Assembly: GCA_039707655.1 (NCBI GenBank)
Contig: CM077666.1
Coordinates: 395,889,886 to 395,953,885, forward strand
From: Elymus sibiricus
Taxonomy: Eukaryota > Streptophyta > Magnoliopsida > Poales > Poaceae
Length of the DNA: 64,000 nucleotides
Direction of reading: 5' to 3'
Positions within the stretch are counted from its first letter, which is position 1. Each line of letters opens with the position of its first letter. Below, piece after piece: positions 45,580 through 56,567 of this stretch. The position numbers were made by a program, and so were the translations under genes. Under the pieces are notes generated by a model that was not told where the DNA came from, made no database searches, and was given only the letters and a program-made list of their open reading frames with translations.

Positions 45580-48500
45580 ATGTCACAGAATTCGCAAGAG
45601 TATTCAGATTCTGACAAAGAATTGCCTCAGTTTCCATCAAGGTCTGAACGAACAAGAATGACTGGAGGTGGAAAATCTTCGAAGCCACCCAAGGCCCTGA
45701 AGAAGAAACACGAGTCTAAAGACGAAGAAGATGATGAGGAAATCCCCTCTGCTCACAGTCAGCCCGAGGATGAATTGGTCACATACACCCTAACCATCTT
45801 CTCTGATGGAAATCCTAAAAAGGGTGGACGCGGCAGAGAAAAGAACACCACTGCTGAGATGTCTGATCCTGACAGCTACAGAACTCCACCTGAGGGTGAA
45901 TCAACGACAGATCGCAACAACAGGCTTCAAAGAATTCGCCGCCACTGGGCTGGCAAATGGTACAGATATGAAAATGTTCGCGAGAAGTACCAGATTTTGT
46001 TTGCCTTCACACCACCATGGAATGACTGCATTGCCGAAAACTGCATTGGCCCCGATGACGAAAAAGTCAGACCACCTCAGCCTTCAACTGCTCACCCCGA
46101 CTCCCTCAAAACCATCGCTGATTTTCCTGATGAAGTGGCTAAGAGGGCGAAGGCCAAAGCCAAGCGTGAAGCTAGAGAAGCAAAGAAAAACCAAGTTGAA
46201 GCCAAAAACGTCGCGTTGACCCAACTAGACGTACAGAAGAAGAAGGAATGAGCATCTGCTTCGAAGGAAAGCAAATCTGGGAAATCTGTTTCCCCTCGTG
46301 CACCACGAAAGAAAACTCTCGCCAAGAGAATCAAGAAGGCAGCTCCTGACTCATCTGATGAGTCATCCAGAGAAGATACCCCTGATGAAATTCCATTGTA
46401 TGATCGTCCCGCCATTCTCAACAAGCCATCCAAGAGCCCCTCTCCAGTGAAAGTTTTACCCTCTCCAAGGAAGTCACCCAGGCATGCACCAACTTCATCT
46501 ATTGACAAACCTTCGGGTTCTGCAGCTTCGAGAACTTTGACGAGCACTGTAGCAAAGAGAAAGCTGCAGTCTGAGGAAAATGCTGATGTGGCTGCTAAGA
46601 AGACCAGGGTCACTGTTCCTGCTCCCACAGAGGAACAGACGTATGATTTCAAGTTCATGATCGATGTGATTGACAGTGCTGCATATGATGCAAAAGCTGA
46701 TGAGGTAAGCAGTCTGGGACTGCCTGATGATGTTACCGAAATGGTGACGAAGCATTTCAGCGAGCTAAGGAAAATCTCCAAGAAGCTGAATAAAGCTGTC
46801 AAAGACAAGCAAGCTGTCGAGAAAATGAGGAATGAGGCTAAGACTGAATCCGAAAGGAAAAAGATGAACAAAGAAATTGTTGAACTCACCAAGGCCCTTA
46901 GTGTCTTGCGCAATGAGAAAATTGAGTGGCACTCGCGTCTGCACATGGAGGTATCTCAGTTGTGTGACAGAAGAAACAAGGAGATTGACCGTAAGGTAGA
47001 TCTTGTTCGAAGAAGAATACAAGAGGAAAAACGTCAGAAGGTTAGGGCAAGAGTGAGCAAACCAAAAGCAAATAAAGACTGCCGCCTTCAGACTGTCGCT
47101 GATGAGCTTATTCCTCTACACTCCCATGTGCCCTTGCAGCAGGTTCCTCCATCTCCACCTCACGAAGATGAACCTATGCAGCAAACTGGCGCCGAGGAAG
47201 TTATTATTCCAGCTCCAGTAGCCCAAGAGCAACATGAAGTTGTTGATATATTCCTGGAAAAGACTGATGAGGAAAATGCACCTCCTAAGCAGAAATCCCC
47301 TGTTGATGAGGTTGATGAAGAGATTGAAGTTGAGAAGGCAGATCCATCGCCTCCAAGAACATTGCAAGCTGAGCCCTTTGAACCAAATGAGAAGGATGAC
47401 AAGATCGAGGTGGAGCTAAAAGCCTCCCAAAAGAAAACACCCCCGGTCACATCATCTGGTGCCCCTACCCGGATGGATGTTGATCCTGCTCCTCTTATCA
47501 CTGCACCACAGGTGGTAGAGGAAGAAAAGAGATCTGATGAGCTGATGGCTCGAGAAGAAACTATCTCACCAGCTGTGTCTAAAGCAACCGAGAAAGAGGT
47601 TGTCGTGCCTCCCGCCGAAGAAGGTGCAAGGAAAGAAAAGGCCCTTGTGGCCGAAAGTCAAAAAGCTGCCGAAGGAGTTCCGGCGAGCAAGAATGACAGT
47701 CAGTCAAGTTCTTCGAAGCCATCTGCACGAGAAAAATCGAGGAAGCCTCATGCTCCTCTCAAGCCTATTGAAGAAGGAGTGCCTGCACCTGATGACATTC
47801 GGACCCGATCTATGGCCAATGAAGAACCACTGAGAAATCCTTTGGAAACCTTCCCTCTGTTTCCTGTTGATGATGGCCCGAATGGTCCAGCTTTCAACGA
47901 GCAGTTTCATCATTCAAAACTTGCATTCTTTGGGATCAGCCCTTGTGAAGGAGAAAGAACTTCCATGTCGCCAAGATTCTGGACAAAGGAACAGGTCGTG
48001 TATTATGCTCGCATTCTGTATGGCAAGAATCGCATCTTCAAGCATAAGATTCTGGATTTCGCTGAGCTCAAAAGTTTACCTTGCTTCCATCACACTATCG
48101 AGCAGATTGAGTAGGTCTTCCTGAAGAGTTTCCTTCATTTCAATCATGACTGGAATCGTGAAGTTATCCTTCAGTTCTACGCTACTCTTTATATCTCAGG
48201 AGATCTTGCAAACAATAGTACTTGGATCCTCGAGTGGATGACCGAGGAAGATAAGATCAAATGTTCGGCTGACCAGTTCTTAGCACTGTTGAATCTTCCA
48301 CTCTGTGAATTCGATGCTTCTCGGGAACACAGACTGCACTATTGGGAAGTATCCGAAGCTGAGCTCCATCTGCTGATGGACCCCAAGCTTGTTGGTGATG
48401 AATGTACCGAAGCAAATCCTAAAAATCTTGCTTATGAGAACAAAGTGCTATTCTATATCCTCTGCAACTCCCTCACACCAACATATAGGCCAGAAACCAT

Positions 48501-49334
48501 TCAGGGCATAGTGGCAAATGCTCTTCAAGCAATAGCTCATGGCATTCGGTTTGACGTTCCAGATCTTTTCATTCGCAACTTGGCCTATGCACCTGATAGC
48601 CCTCAAGTCCTGAAGCCATATGCACCATGGGTCATGTTTGCTGTTGAACAGCTTACTGAGAAAAAGTTCTTCCGCCCACATGTTCCGAAAGTTTTCATTC
48701 CACCAGTCCGAGACACTCTCCGGATCATGAAGGACATCGGCAAAGGGAAGACACCTATTGATGCTACTGCCTCTGCCTCTGCTAAAGTCCGAAGATCAAG
48801 AAGGCAACAGTTGAAATCCCTCGTGAAGAAAATCCCTCACTATATGAGATTTGTCTTCGCACTCAGCAGGCTCTGGAAAGTCACATCAAGCTCGATCGCA
48901 AAGAGAAGTTGGAAATGATGACTGAGATCAATCTGCTTCACAATTATGCTCGCCAAGCTCTTCTGTATGAGAAGGAACAAAAGAAGCGCTCGTGGACCCT
49001 TCTGCGCAAGCATTATTCTCACACTCAACTGTCTGCCAAAGGTATTGAGAAAGATTATGATCATCTGGAATTATTTAAGGTCCCTCGCATTCGAAGGCAA
49101 ACTCCAGTACTTCCTCAGCGTTCCGCCTCCACCGACCTGCTGTTTGTTGAACCTGATGATGAACTTGAAGACACAGCAGGCACATTCATATACAAGCCAG
49201 ATGCACCTCGCACTGCTACTCCCGAAGCTAATCCCGAAGCTCGTGTTGCATCTCCAACTCCTGCTTCGGCCTCGACCATCGCTCGCTCTGCTTCGCCAAA
49301 CAGTTCGAGCTCTGGGGATTCTTCGGACGAGTAG
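45580..49334 (+). pseudogene. Sirevirus extra ORF (~1,250 codons; plant-transposon-type domain), two stops and one frameshift
   Basis: The ATG at 45580 (MSQNSQEYSDSDKEL) follows a splice-acceptor-like site. Order: acidic/basic low-complexity N-terminus; a WAGKWYRYENVREKY block near residue 130; a long Lys/Glu-rich coiled coil near 46740-47030; a Pro/Glu-rich linker; then a globular domain (AFFGISPCEGE, FLKSFLHFNHDWNREV, EENKNLAYEN-type region to about 48720) that resembles, from memory, the 'putative plant transposon protein' family; then a Ser/Ala/Pro tail. Breaks are a TGA at 46249, a TAG at 48112 and a one-base loss near 48785. There is no clear membrane segment, so the label env-like is not supported here. 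The function is unknown. Confidence 0.7.
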
Positions 49335-50291
49335 TTCCTCGCATGCATTCTCTTTCCTTTTTGACACTTGTTGACAAAAAGGGGGAGAAGAACATCGAGT
49401 GATAGAAAAGCAGGTTATTTGCAGGGTGTTTCCATTCGCCATTTGCTTTCTCTTTCGAACAATTTGTTTTGGTCGTTAAACTCGTTGAACTTTTGGTTGT
49501 GGAACTTGATCTCACCGTCTGTGGTGATGGTTACTGCGTCGTCATGTACCGTTAATAACCCCTACATTGCTATATTTGCTCTAGTTATCTGTCTGCAGGT
49601 GCTATCGAATGCTTACTTCCTTGCAATGATTATCCTCGATACTTTTCTATCGTGCAAGGTTAATTGAACCTTGAAACCGCATATATCTTACTCCTATGCT
49701 TATCTTTCGCCATCTAACGATGCAGGAGAAGAAAGGTTACTTCTGAACAGATTGCTCTGATTCACATGCTGTTTTTCCTCGCATATTTTTATCGTATCAT
49801 CCTTGTTGCAGGAAAACCTCGACTGAAACATATCTACTCTGAGCTATATACGTGTGACTCCCTGGCTTATCCAATTGCTTATCCAACTTGCAGGGAACTT
49901 ATATCTTGTGTGAATTCAAACTGTGTTCTGAGAAAATCTTCATGGCTTATCCATTGCCACAGCTCACTTCAATATATCCTCGCTATCTAACAAATCTACT
50001 TCATTAGTTGTGTGTGTGGCAGGAAATACCTCAGACACCGTCGAGTGCACTGGATGAAACTACGATTGTGATCTTATGTCAATATCACTCAAACGAAGAT
50101 TCACCTCGCTGCCCTCCATTTTATCCTCTATGATTACTCTGAGTCAGAATGATGCATATCTTCAGGGGGAGCGTGTTTTATCTTCGTAATTTTCTCTCTC
50201 GTCCTCCATAACCCTTCGAATTCCATTTCATTCAATTTTTTATCTTTCGATGTGTTCTGTTTTGTCAACAATCATCCAAAAAGGGGGAGAT
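49335..50291 (+). other. Non-coding 3' region of the Sirevirus with three polypurine tracts
   Basis: Purine tracts lie at 49376-49390 (AAAAAGGGGGAGAAG), 50164-50171 (AGGGGGAG) and 50277-50291 (AAAAAGGGGGAGATT, abutting the LTR). The spacing and order match the other Sirevirus ends in this window. No coding frame is seen. Confidence 0.8.
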
Positions 50292-51952
50292 TGTTGGTGC
50301 AATATTTGCCCCCTTGTGTTTTGGAGATTGTTGACAGAAACAGGCATGGACTGATTTGTTTGCTAGTGCACACAGAAAGAAATAGTCCATGCAGTACCGA
50401 AGAAAATGTTGTCTCCGGTGTCCAGTTCGAGGAACTTCACCGAAGAATATCTGCACAGCAGAGAAGAATGTGTGATATCCTTTGAAGTCTTGTAGACGAG
50501 AAGAATGACGTAAAGGAGTTGACCCCTCGAAAATTTATTGCTGACGCGAAGCAATTGGTTCGGTGATTCTGTCCGAAGAAAATTGACTGCAGCGATGGAA
50601 GTCGAAGACGAAGTGAAGACGTAGCATTCCTTTCGTTATTCTTCTTCCATTTATTTGAGTCATAGGACCTCCATACTATTAAGAGGGGTATAGGTTCTCG
50701 AAGCTTAGATCCGCTGTGATGCTTAGCCCAAACCTATGCGAGACTGAGAGAAATCTCTTTATGTTTCGAATGATTACCTGCCAGCAGAAGACGTTGTTCT
50801 TCGGTGCTGCAAGAGATATCTTTCGAACTGAGGAGTTAGCATTACTTGCTCCGCAAGTAATGTTACCGTTGTGCTCAATTCCGACCGTTGGACTCGTGTT
50901 GTTCGGCCGTTGGCTGCTCCACATGTCCAATTTGGTCTTTTCCCTTCAGGGAAGGCTGTGGCTATAAATAGCCACCCCGCTCCAACGTTGCCCGTTGGCT
51001 GCTCCGCTTAAGATTTCTGAGAAGATTGATTGAGCATCCCCTCTCCGAGTGATTTGAGTTAAAGATCCACCGAGCTAAAAATTAAGAGCCCAAACTTAGA
51101 CAGTGGTTGAGCATCACAGTAGTTCTGAGTTAGAGTTCTTGTACCTATTACTCTTGAGAGCTGCGCACTCTCTAGACGGATAGGTGTCGGCTCGAGTGTC
51201 GAAGAGTAATTGTCTTCACCGAGCAAGATCTTCATCAACCAAGAGTCATTGTGGTTTGCGAAGAAGTCTGTCGAAGGTTTGGAGATCGCCGACAAGTATC
51301 TACCACGAGTGAAATCAACTGGAGTCTGATCAACTCCGAGTTGAAGGAGAATAGGGCGAAGAGAGTTTATCTTCTGTGTTAAATCACAACCCCTCCAACC
51401 AGATGCAGTCCTTTGGCAGAAGGGCGAACTGGTCTACCAAATTCTTCTGTCGCCATCGAGCACCACTGGTTCACTCTATTTTACTGCACCTCTTTCAGCA
51501 GTTTACCTTCGTGCTCTGTGTCGATAGTTTATCTGATCAATCATAGTTCGTTACTTAGCCTTCACATTCTCTTCATTCATTTCCATCGTCCCAGTTTAAA
51601 TTTATTATCGCACCTTTGTATGTTATCGTGATTTCTTTCTGGTTTGAATCCATTCACCGTGTCACCATTTCCCGTGCATTTCCATCGCAATTCATATCTA
51701 GTTTTTCCTCGTGATATTGCATCTGTTCATATATTGCTTTACCATCATACCGGTCAATCTTGTGATATTTTTCGCTTGATCAATTACTACTTCCTTCTTC
51801 GATAGATTTGCTCCTCTGTTGCATGTTTGTTTAAATAACTGTCTACCAAACCTTATTTCCGCTGTTGTGTTTGGGATCAATTCAAAACATTCGCAAGAAT
51901 TTTTTAATCTCCCATTCACCCCCCTCTGGTCGATATACTCTCGGTCCTAACA
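50292..51952 (+). repeat. Sirevirus 3' LTR (1.66 kb)
   Basis: Near-identical partner of 40284-41924; TATA box at 50963-50970. It retains the block deleted in the left LTR. It is followed at once by the target duplication CCCTC. Confidence 0.93.
50963..50970 (+). promoter_or_regulatory. TATA box of the Sirevirus 3' LTR
   Basis: TATAAATA in the same palindrome as the 5' LTR. It could drive readout transcription toward the MULE transposase 380 bp beyond the LTR end. Confidence 0.5.
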
Positions 51953-52325
51953 CCCTCCCTCAAGGTAATCTCCTTCGATCCCCTTGTTTTCATCCAAAAA
52001 AATGCTCACATTTGCTCATTTCTTGCTAGTTTGGGCAAATGCTAGTTTTTAATGGATTTTGAAATTTGTATGGAAATATTAGATGTTTGTTTGGCATTTT
52101 GCTAGGGTTAGGGTTGTTAGTATGTTAGGGTTAGGGTTATGGGTGTTGTTATGTTGGGGTTAGGGTTAGGGTTGTTAGTATGTTAGGGTTATGCTTATGG
52201 TTATTGTTAAGTGTGGGTTAGGGTTATTGTTTCATATCTATGTTAGGGCTTCGTATTTTGTGTTAATCTTCGGATGAGTACTTAGGGAATATATGTTACG
52301 TTGTGTTGTTTTAATTATTGTAGGG

Positions 52326-55300
52326 ATGGGAAGAACATGTGTTTATATTCATCATGTGGACAAAGACGCCTTTTTGAAAGGCAACATTGAACCAGACCCG
52401 GATGAGCTTGACATGGTGTTTGAGAGTAGTCCTAGCTATGCCGAGGTGTTGGAACAAGTGAGGAAAGATTTGAATTGGATGGACCCAAGTGATATCGTTG
52501 AGTTGGAGGGAAGGCATAATGTGGGTTTTGGAATGCACATCCGCTGGAAGACCATGCGTGTGAACTGCGAGCAACGATGGGTTGCATATGAGGAGACGGT
52601 GGCCGAATCACTAGATAAGGCTCTTGAGTTATTTGCTATGAAGAAGGTTGAGTCTAGTTTGCATTTGGACTTGAACCGGGACCCCTCCCCGTTGGTTGCT
52701 AGTAGTCCCCCACCCATGAAGCAAGATGAAATGAGTAAACCTCCTTTGACTCAACAAGTAAGGCCAACATTGAGCCCGATTTCAAACAACCGAAATGAAG
52801 CTTTGCAAGAGGAGAATGATGAGTATGTGGACGATGAGAATGAAGTCGATCTCCATGACAACAGTGTCGGTGATCTCGACAAATATTATGTGCAAGAGAC
52901 AATGGACCATTCCATCCCTTATTCCCGTGGCTATGCATCGGAGTCGGATGACGAAGGTCCCGATGAAGAAGTTGATGAGGAGGGGTTCACGGTGAAGGAG
53001 GCCGAAGCTTTCGAGAAGGTATTATGGCGGGATCATCTGACACCATTGTTCAAGGATGTTAGTCTCGCGGATGAAGCCGTGGTGGATGGTGGCAAAGGTG
53101 TATGTCTTGGAGTTAGGCCATCTTCTCACCGGGATTTGGAAGATGGCAAGAACAGGATTTCTCCCGGGTCAAAGTTTGGAACCTTCTTGGAATTGAAGAT
53201 GTGGCTCGACAACTACTCGGTCACGCATTATCGTCCACACAAGGTGGTTCACTCGGATGTCAATGTGCGTTACACGGTTGCATGTGAGGCTGACCGATGT
53301 CCATGGATTGTGCGTGCAAGACCATGGAAAGGAGGGCCCACTTGGCACATAGTTAGTTGTGTACCAAGTCACATGTGCCGAGGCAAGAAGGTGGATGGCA
53401 AGATTGTGTCCCAAGACCATAGACAACTCACGTCCGAGTTCATCGCTTACAGGCTTTCCAACTCAATATCCACACTTCCAATCATGAGCATTCAGAGCGT
53501 CGTGGACCTTGTGAAAGCCATCTTTCATTACAAGGTGAAATACGGCAAGGCATGGAAGGCGAAGCAAGCCGCATTCAAGATGTTGTATGGTAATTGGGAG
53601 GAAGCATATAATCGAATCCCTAGGTTGTTGGGAGCTATGGCCGCCACTAACCCGGGCATGGTTCATGTGGTCGAGCCTCATGGGCAAAAAACAATGATTC
53701 ACAACGGAAGGACCGTCCGAGTATTTGGCCATGCATTTTGGGCATTCGAGCAATGCGTTAGGGCTTTCTCACACTGTCGGCCGGTCATCGCCGTTGATGG
53801 CACATTCTTTGGCTTTGGCTTTTGCTTTGGTTGAGGTGGAGAACAATGACAACTGGGAGTGGTTCTTGCGTCTCTTGAGAACCAAAGTATTAACGGCTGA
53901 AAGGGAAATTTGTGTCATATCGGATCGCCATCCAGGAATTCTTAACGCGGTGGACATTGACATTCCCGGGCATACTCTGTTGCACCATCGATGGTGCATG
54001 AGGCACTTTTGTTCAAACTTCTATAGGGAATGTGGCATTAAGGAGTTGGCCGATGATCTTCAAGATTGTTGTCTCGCTTTCTCCGACAAGCGGTTCGCCA
54101 ACTTGTACAACCAATTGCTCACACACAAAAAACTTGATCCCGGGGGTCTTGATTTTCTCAATAGGAACATTCAAAAAAGGAATAAGTGGGCACATGCTTT
54201 TGATGAAGATGGTCGGAGGTACGGTCAAATGACAAGCAACATGGAAGAATGCTTCAATAAGGTGCTCAAGAGTGTATGTGCATTACCCGTGACGGCAATA
54301 GTTCAATACACATTCGACAAGATGAATGCGTACTTTCTAAAGCACTCAATGGAAACGGATAAGCAGATTGCGGGTGAGAACAAGCAGAAGTACAAGTACA
54401 AGTTCCCACCAAAGGTTGATGAATGGTTGAAATTTCAATCACGGAAGGTGGACTCCCAAGAAGCTATATTATACAACAATGACGATTGGTTGTATGAAGT
54501 GAAAGAGCCAGGAGGAACCACAAATGATGGCCGCCAACACGGAGGCCGGACTTTCAAAGTCTCCCTAACACGGTGTGATTGCTCTTGCGGGAGGCCATTG
54601 TTGCTTCATCTCCCATGCTCGCACTTGTATGCCGCAACTCGGGTTAGGAATGTGGACGTCAATCACCCGCTCATCGTGAGGGAGTCCGAGTTCTCAATCA
54701 TGGCGGTTAAGAATACATGGGCTCCCCGATTTCACCCATACTTTGACCAATCACAATGGCCGGAGTACCATGGAGTTCAACTATGGCCCGATCCGGATTG
54801 GAAGTTCGTTAAACGGGGAAGATGTAAGACAAAGCGTTTTAGAGGTCACATGGACGGTTGGGGCCATGGTGGCGGTCGAGAATCAGGCAACGGTCAATTC
54901 CAAGAGCCTCGTGAGAGATCCCGTTGTGGGGACTGCAAAGATGGGGGACACAACACAAGAACTTGTACCAAACCAAGAAAGAAATCAAAGAAAAATGATG
55001 CAAGCACAAGCCAACAAGGAGATACACAAGTTCATAGACAAGCAAATAGTAGTCAACATGGTCAGACGCAACAAGGGCCAAGCCAAGCAAGTGGTAGCCA
55101 ACCAAGTACTGGCCAACAAGTGCCAAACCAACCAAGTAGTACCAACAAGAGCCAGGCCAACGAGGAACTAGGCAACAAAGAAGGAGACAACTAGGTCTTA
55201 CAAGAGGCCATGGTGATGGTAGAGGCCGTGGTGGTGGTTTAGGCCGTGGTGGTGATAGAGGCCGTGGGGGTGCTCTAGGGCGTGGCGGTGGAAATGGCCG

Positions 55301-55608
55301 TGGTGATGGTCTTGGCCTTGGTGGTGGTCTTGGCCTTGGTGGTGGACATGGCCTTGGTGGAGGTCTTGGCCAAGGTTGTGGTAGAGGAATGTTTGGATAC
55401 CTAGATGGACCATTTCCGTATGTGGCTTACTCACTATTATGTTCCAATTTACATGTTTTTTCATATGTTGTTCTTGTCAATTTACATGTTTTTCCATATG
55501 TTGTTCTTGTCCTTACTAACTATTATGTTGCATTTTTGTAGGTATGGCGGCTTCTCAACCCAACAAACCAATAATGAAGGTGGTGGAGGACAAGGATGGG
55601 GAAGGTGA
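52326..55608 (+). pseudogene. MuDR-type MULE transposase (internal deletion, frameshift)
   Basis: The ATG at 52326 follows a GTAG|G acceptor. Domains in order: N-terminal PB1-like region (MGRTCVYIHHVDKDAFLKG); acidic linker; plant MuDR DNA-binding zinc region (ACEADRCPW...HIVSCVPSHMC); MULE catalytic domain with the first Asp in VIAVDGT; then a deletion of a few dozen codons at about 53803 with a frame change; second Asp in VISDRHPGI; SWIM zinc finger (CDCSCGRPLLLHLPCSH); CCHC knuckle (CGDCKDGGHNTRTC). After a TAG at 55192 a Gly-rich tail (RGRGGG repeats) continues in another frame, and a GTATGT intron (55417-55541) links it to an exon ending GGGGQGWGR at 55608. The catalytic deletion makes it inactive. 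Confidence 0.9.
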
Positions 55609-55972
55609 GATGCCGGGGTGGTGGGAGAAGGCTGCGATGAAGGTGAGAGAGGAGGAAGCGGCCGCACTTGAGAGGAAGAAGCAAGAGGAGTTTGAAGAGA
55701 AGATGAAGGAAAAAGAAAGAATGACATTTCAGGAGATCGTGATGAGGGACAAGGTGAAGATTGCATGTGAGAAGGCAGCTGCACAACGGCAAAAGGATTT
55801 TGAAGAGAGATGTAAGAAACTTTGGGCTTTTGAGAAGGAAAAGAAAGAGAGGGAGCATAAGCTATTCATAGAGAAGGTGGTTCATGAGGCTCATCTCATA
55901 AGGAAAAGGGAGGAGGAAGAAGAAGAGGAGAGGAAGAAGAAGAAGGGAAAGGGACCTTACTCGACACAATAG
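55544..55972 (+). CDS. Coiled-coil ORF at the 3' end of the MULE (142 aa)
   Basis: The ATG at 55544 lies two bases after the splice acceptor of the last transposase exon, and the frame runs uninterrupted to a TAG at 55970-55972. The protein begins MAASQPNKPIMKVVEDKDGE, then is almost wholly Lys/Glu/Arg with heptad-like spacing from residue ~40 to 138 and a KKKKGKG tail. It overlaps the end of the transposase frame (55544-55608) in a different frame. It could be a second MULE product (by analogy with mudrB) or an alternative C-terminus made by alternative splicing. I recognise no named family. Confidence 0.45.
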   Translation: MAASQPNKPIMKVVEDKDGEGEMPGWWEKAAMKVREEEAAALERKKQEEFEEKMKEKERMTFQEIVMRDKVKIACEKAAAQRQKDFEERCKKLWAFEKEKKEREHKLFIEKVVHEAHLIRKREEEEEEERKKKKGKGPYSTQ

Positions 55973-55979
55973 AGCAATG

Positions 55980-56250
55980 TGACCTTGTTGTCTACTACGC
56001 TATGAGCTTCGATTTGGTTGTCGACCAAAATTTGTACTATTATGTGCTATTACTCTTCTATGTGTACTTCTATGTCCTATGACTCCTCTATGTGTACTAG
56101 TATGTCCTATGGAATCCTCCATGTGTACCACTATGTGTTTTAGACTAATCTATGTGTACTACTGTGTGCTAGACATGTTTGTGTACTTGTGCTATGTGCT
56201 TTCTGATATAGGATGTGAACCACAAAATGTATTTTTTTTAAGTTTTTGAA
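55980..56250 (+). repeat. Degenerate CTATGTGTACT repeats after the MULE ORFs
   Basis: Variants of CTATGTGTACT(A/T)(C/G)TATGTCCTATG recur about eight times between 56040 and 56200 with a spacing of roughly 30 bp. The region is non-coding. Confidence 0.5.
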
Positions 56251-56307
56251 AAAGCTTACAGTGCAACGCCTGACATACAGGCGTCACACTGTGTACTGCA
56301 GCGCCTT

Positions 56308-56565
56308 TGCCAAAGGCGTTGCACCCACACTTAGAAAAATTTAGGCCTGAAATCTGCCTGTAACCTTCTGTTGCTCTCTGGATAGCATGTCCAGGTGTGC
56401 AATGCCTTGGGGTCAGGCGTCGCACTGTATGGTGCAGCGCCTGACAGTGCAGTGCCTGACCCCAAGGCATTGCTCACCTGGACATGCTATCCAGAGAGCA
56501 ACAGAAGGTTACATGCAGATTTTGGGCCTAAATTTTTCAAAGTGTGGGTGCAATGCCTTTGGCAA
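56308..56565. repeat. ~118-bp arm palindrome at the right end of the MULE
   Basis: The left arm (about 56308-56425, from TTGCCAAAGGCGTTGCACCC to CCTTGGGGTCAGGCG) is the imperfect reverse complement of the right arm (about 56447-56565, from GCCTGACCCCAAGGC to GCCTTTGGCAA), around a short centre of about 20 bp. It could fold into a long hairpin. The right arm ends within two bases of the Sirevirus LTR start. Confidence 0.8.
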
Positions 56566-56567
56566 AT

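Larger units (their letters stand above)
40284..51952 (+). mobile_element. Complete non-autonomous Sirevirus (Copia) with two LTRs and target duplication CCCTC
   Basis: The LTRs are at 40284-41924 and 50292-51952, with CCCTC at 40279-40283 and 51953-51957. Internally it has a tRNA-Met primer-binding site, a gag reading frame with several stops, a ~1.1 kb non-coding segment where pol should be, a ~1,250-codon extra ORF, and three polypurine tracts. There is no protease, integrase, RT or RNase H, so it depends on another element. I count about two dozen substitutions between the LTRs by eye (about 1.5%), implying a young insertion. It sits in the 5' leader of the MULE transposase gene. Confidence 0.92.
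51953..56567 (+). mobile_element. Main body and right arm of the MULE
   Basis: It continues the transposase leader (CCCTCAAG|GTAATC donor), a first intron to TTGTAG at 52321-52323, the transposase coding region, a small coiled-coil ORF and a hairpin-rich 3' arm. It is cut at 56567 by the LTR of the next Sirevirus, so its outer end is not in the window. Confidence 0.8.

Noticed and set aside
46092..46946. 284-codon minus-strand frame
   Set aside because: It is the antisense shadow of the Sirevirus extra ORF, rich in Ser/Leu as expected from Lys/Glu-rich sense coding.
45580..49334. Retroviral envelope reading of the extra ORF
   Set aside because: I see no signal peptide, fusion peptide or transmembrane anchor; the long coiled coil and low-complexity linkers do not support it.
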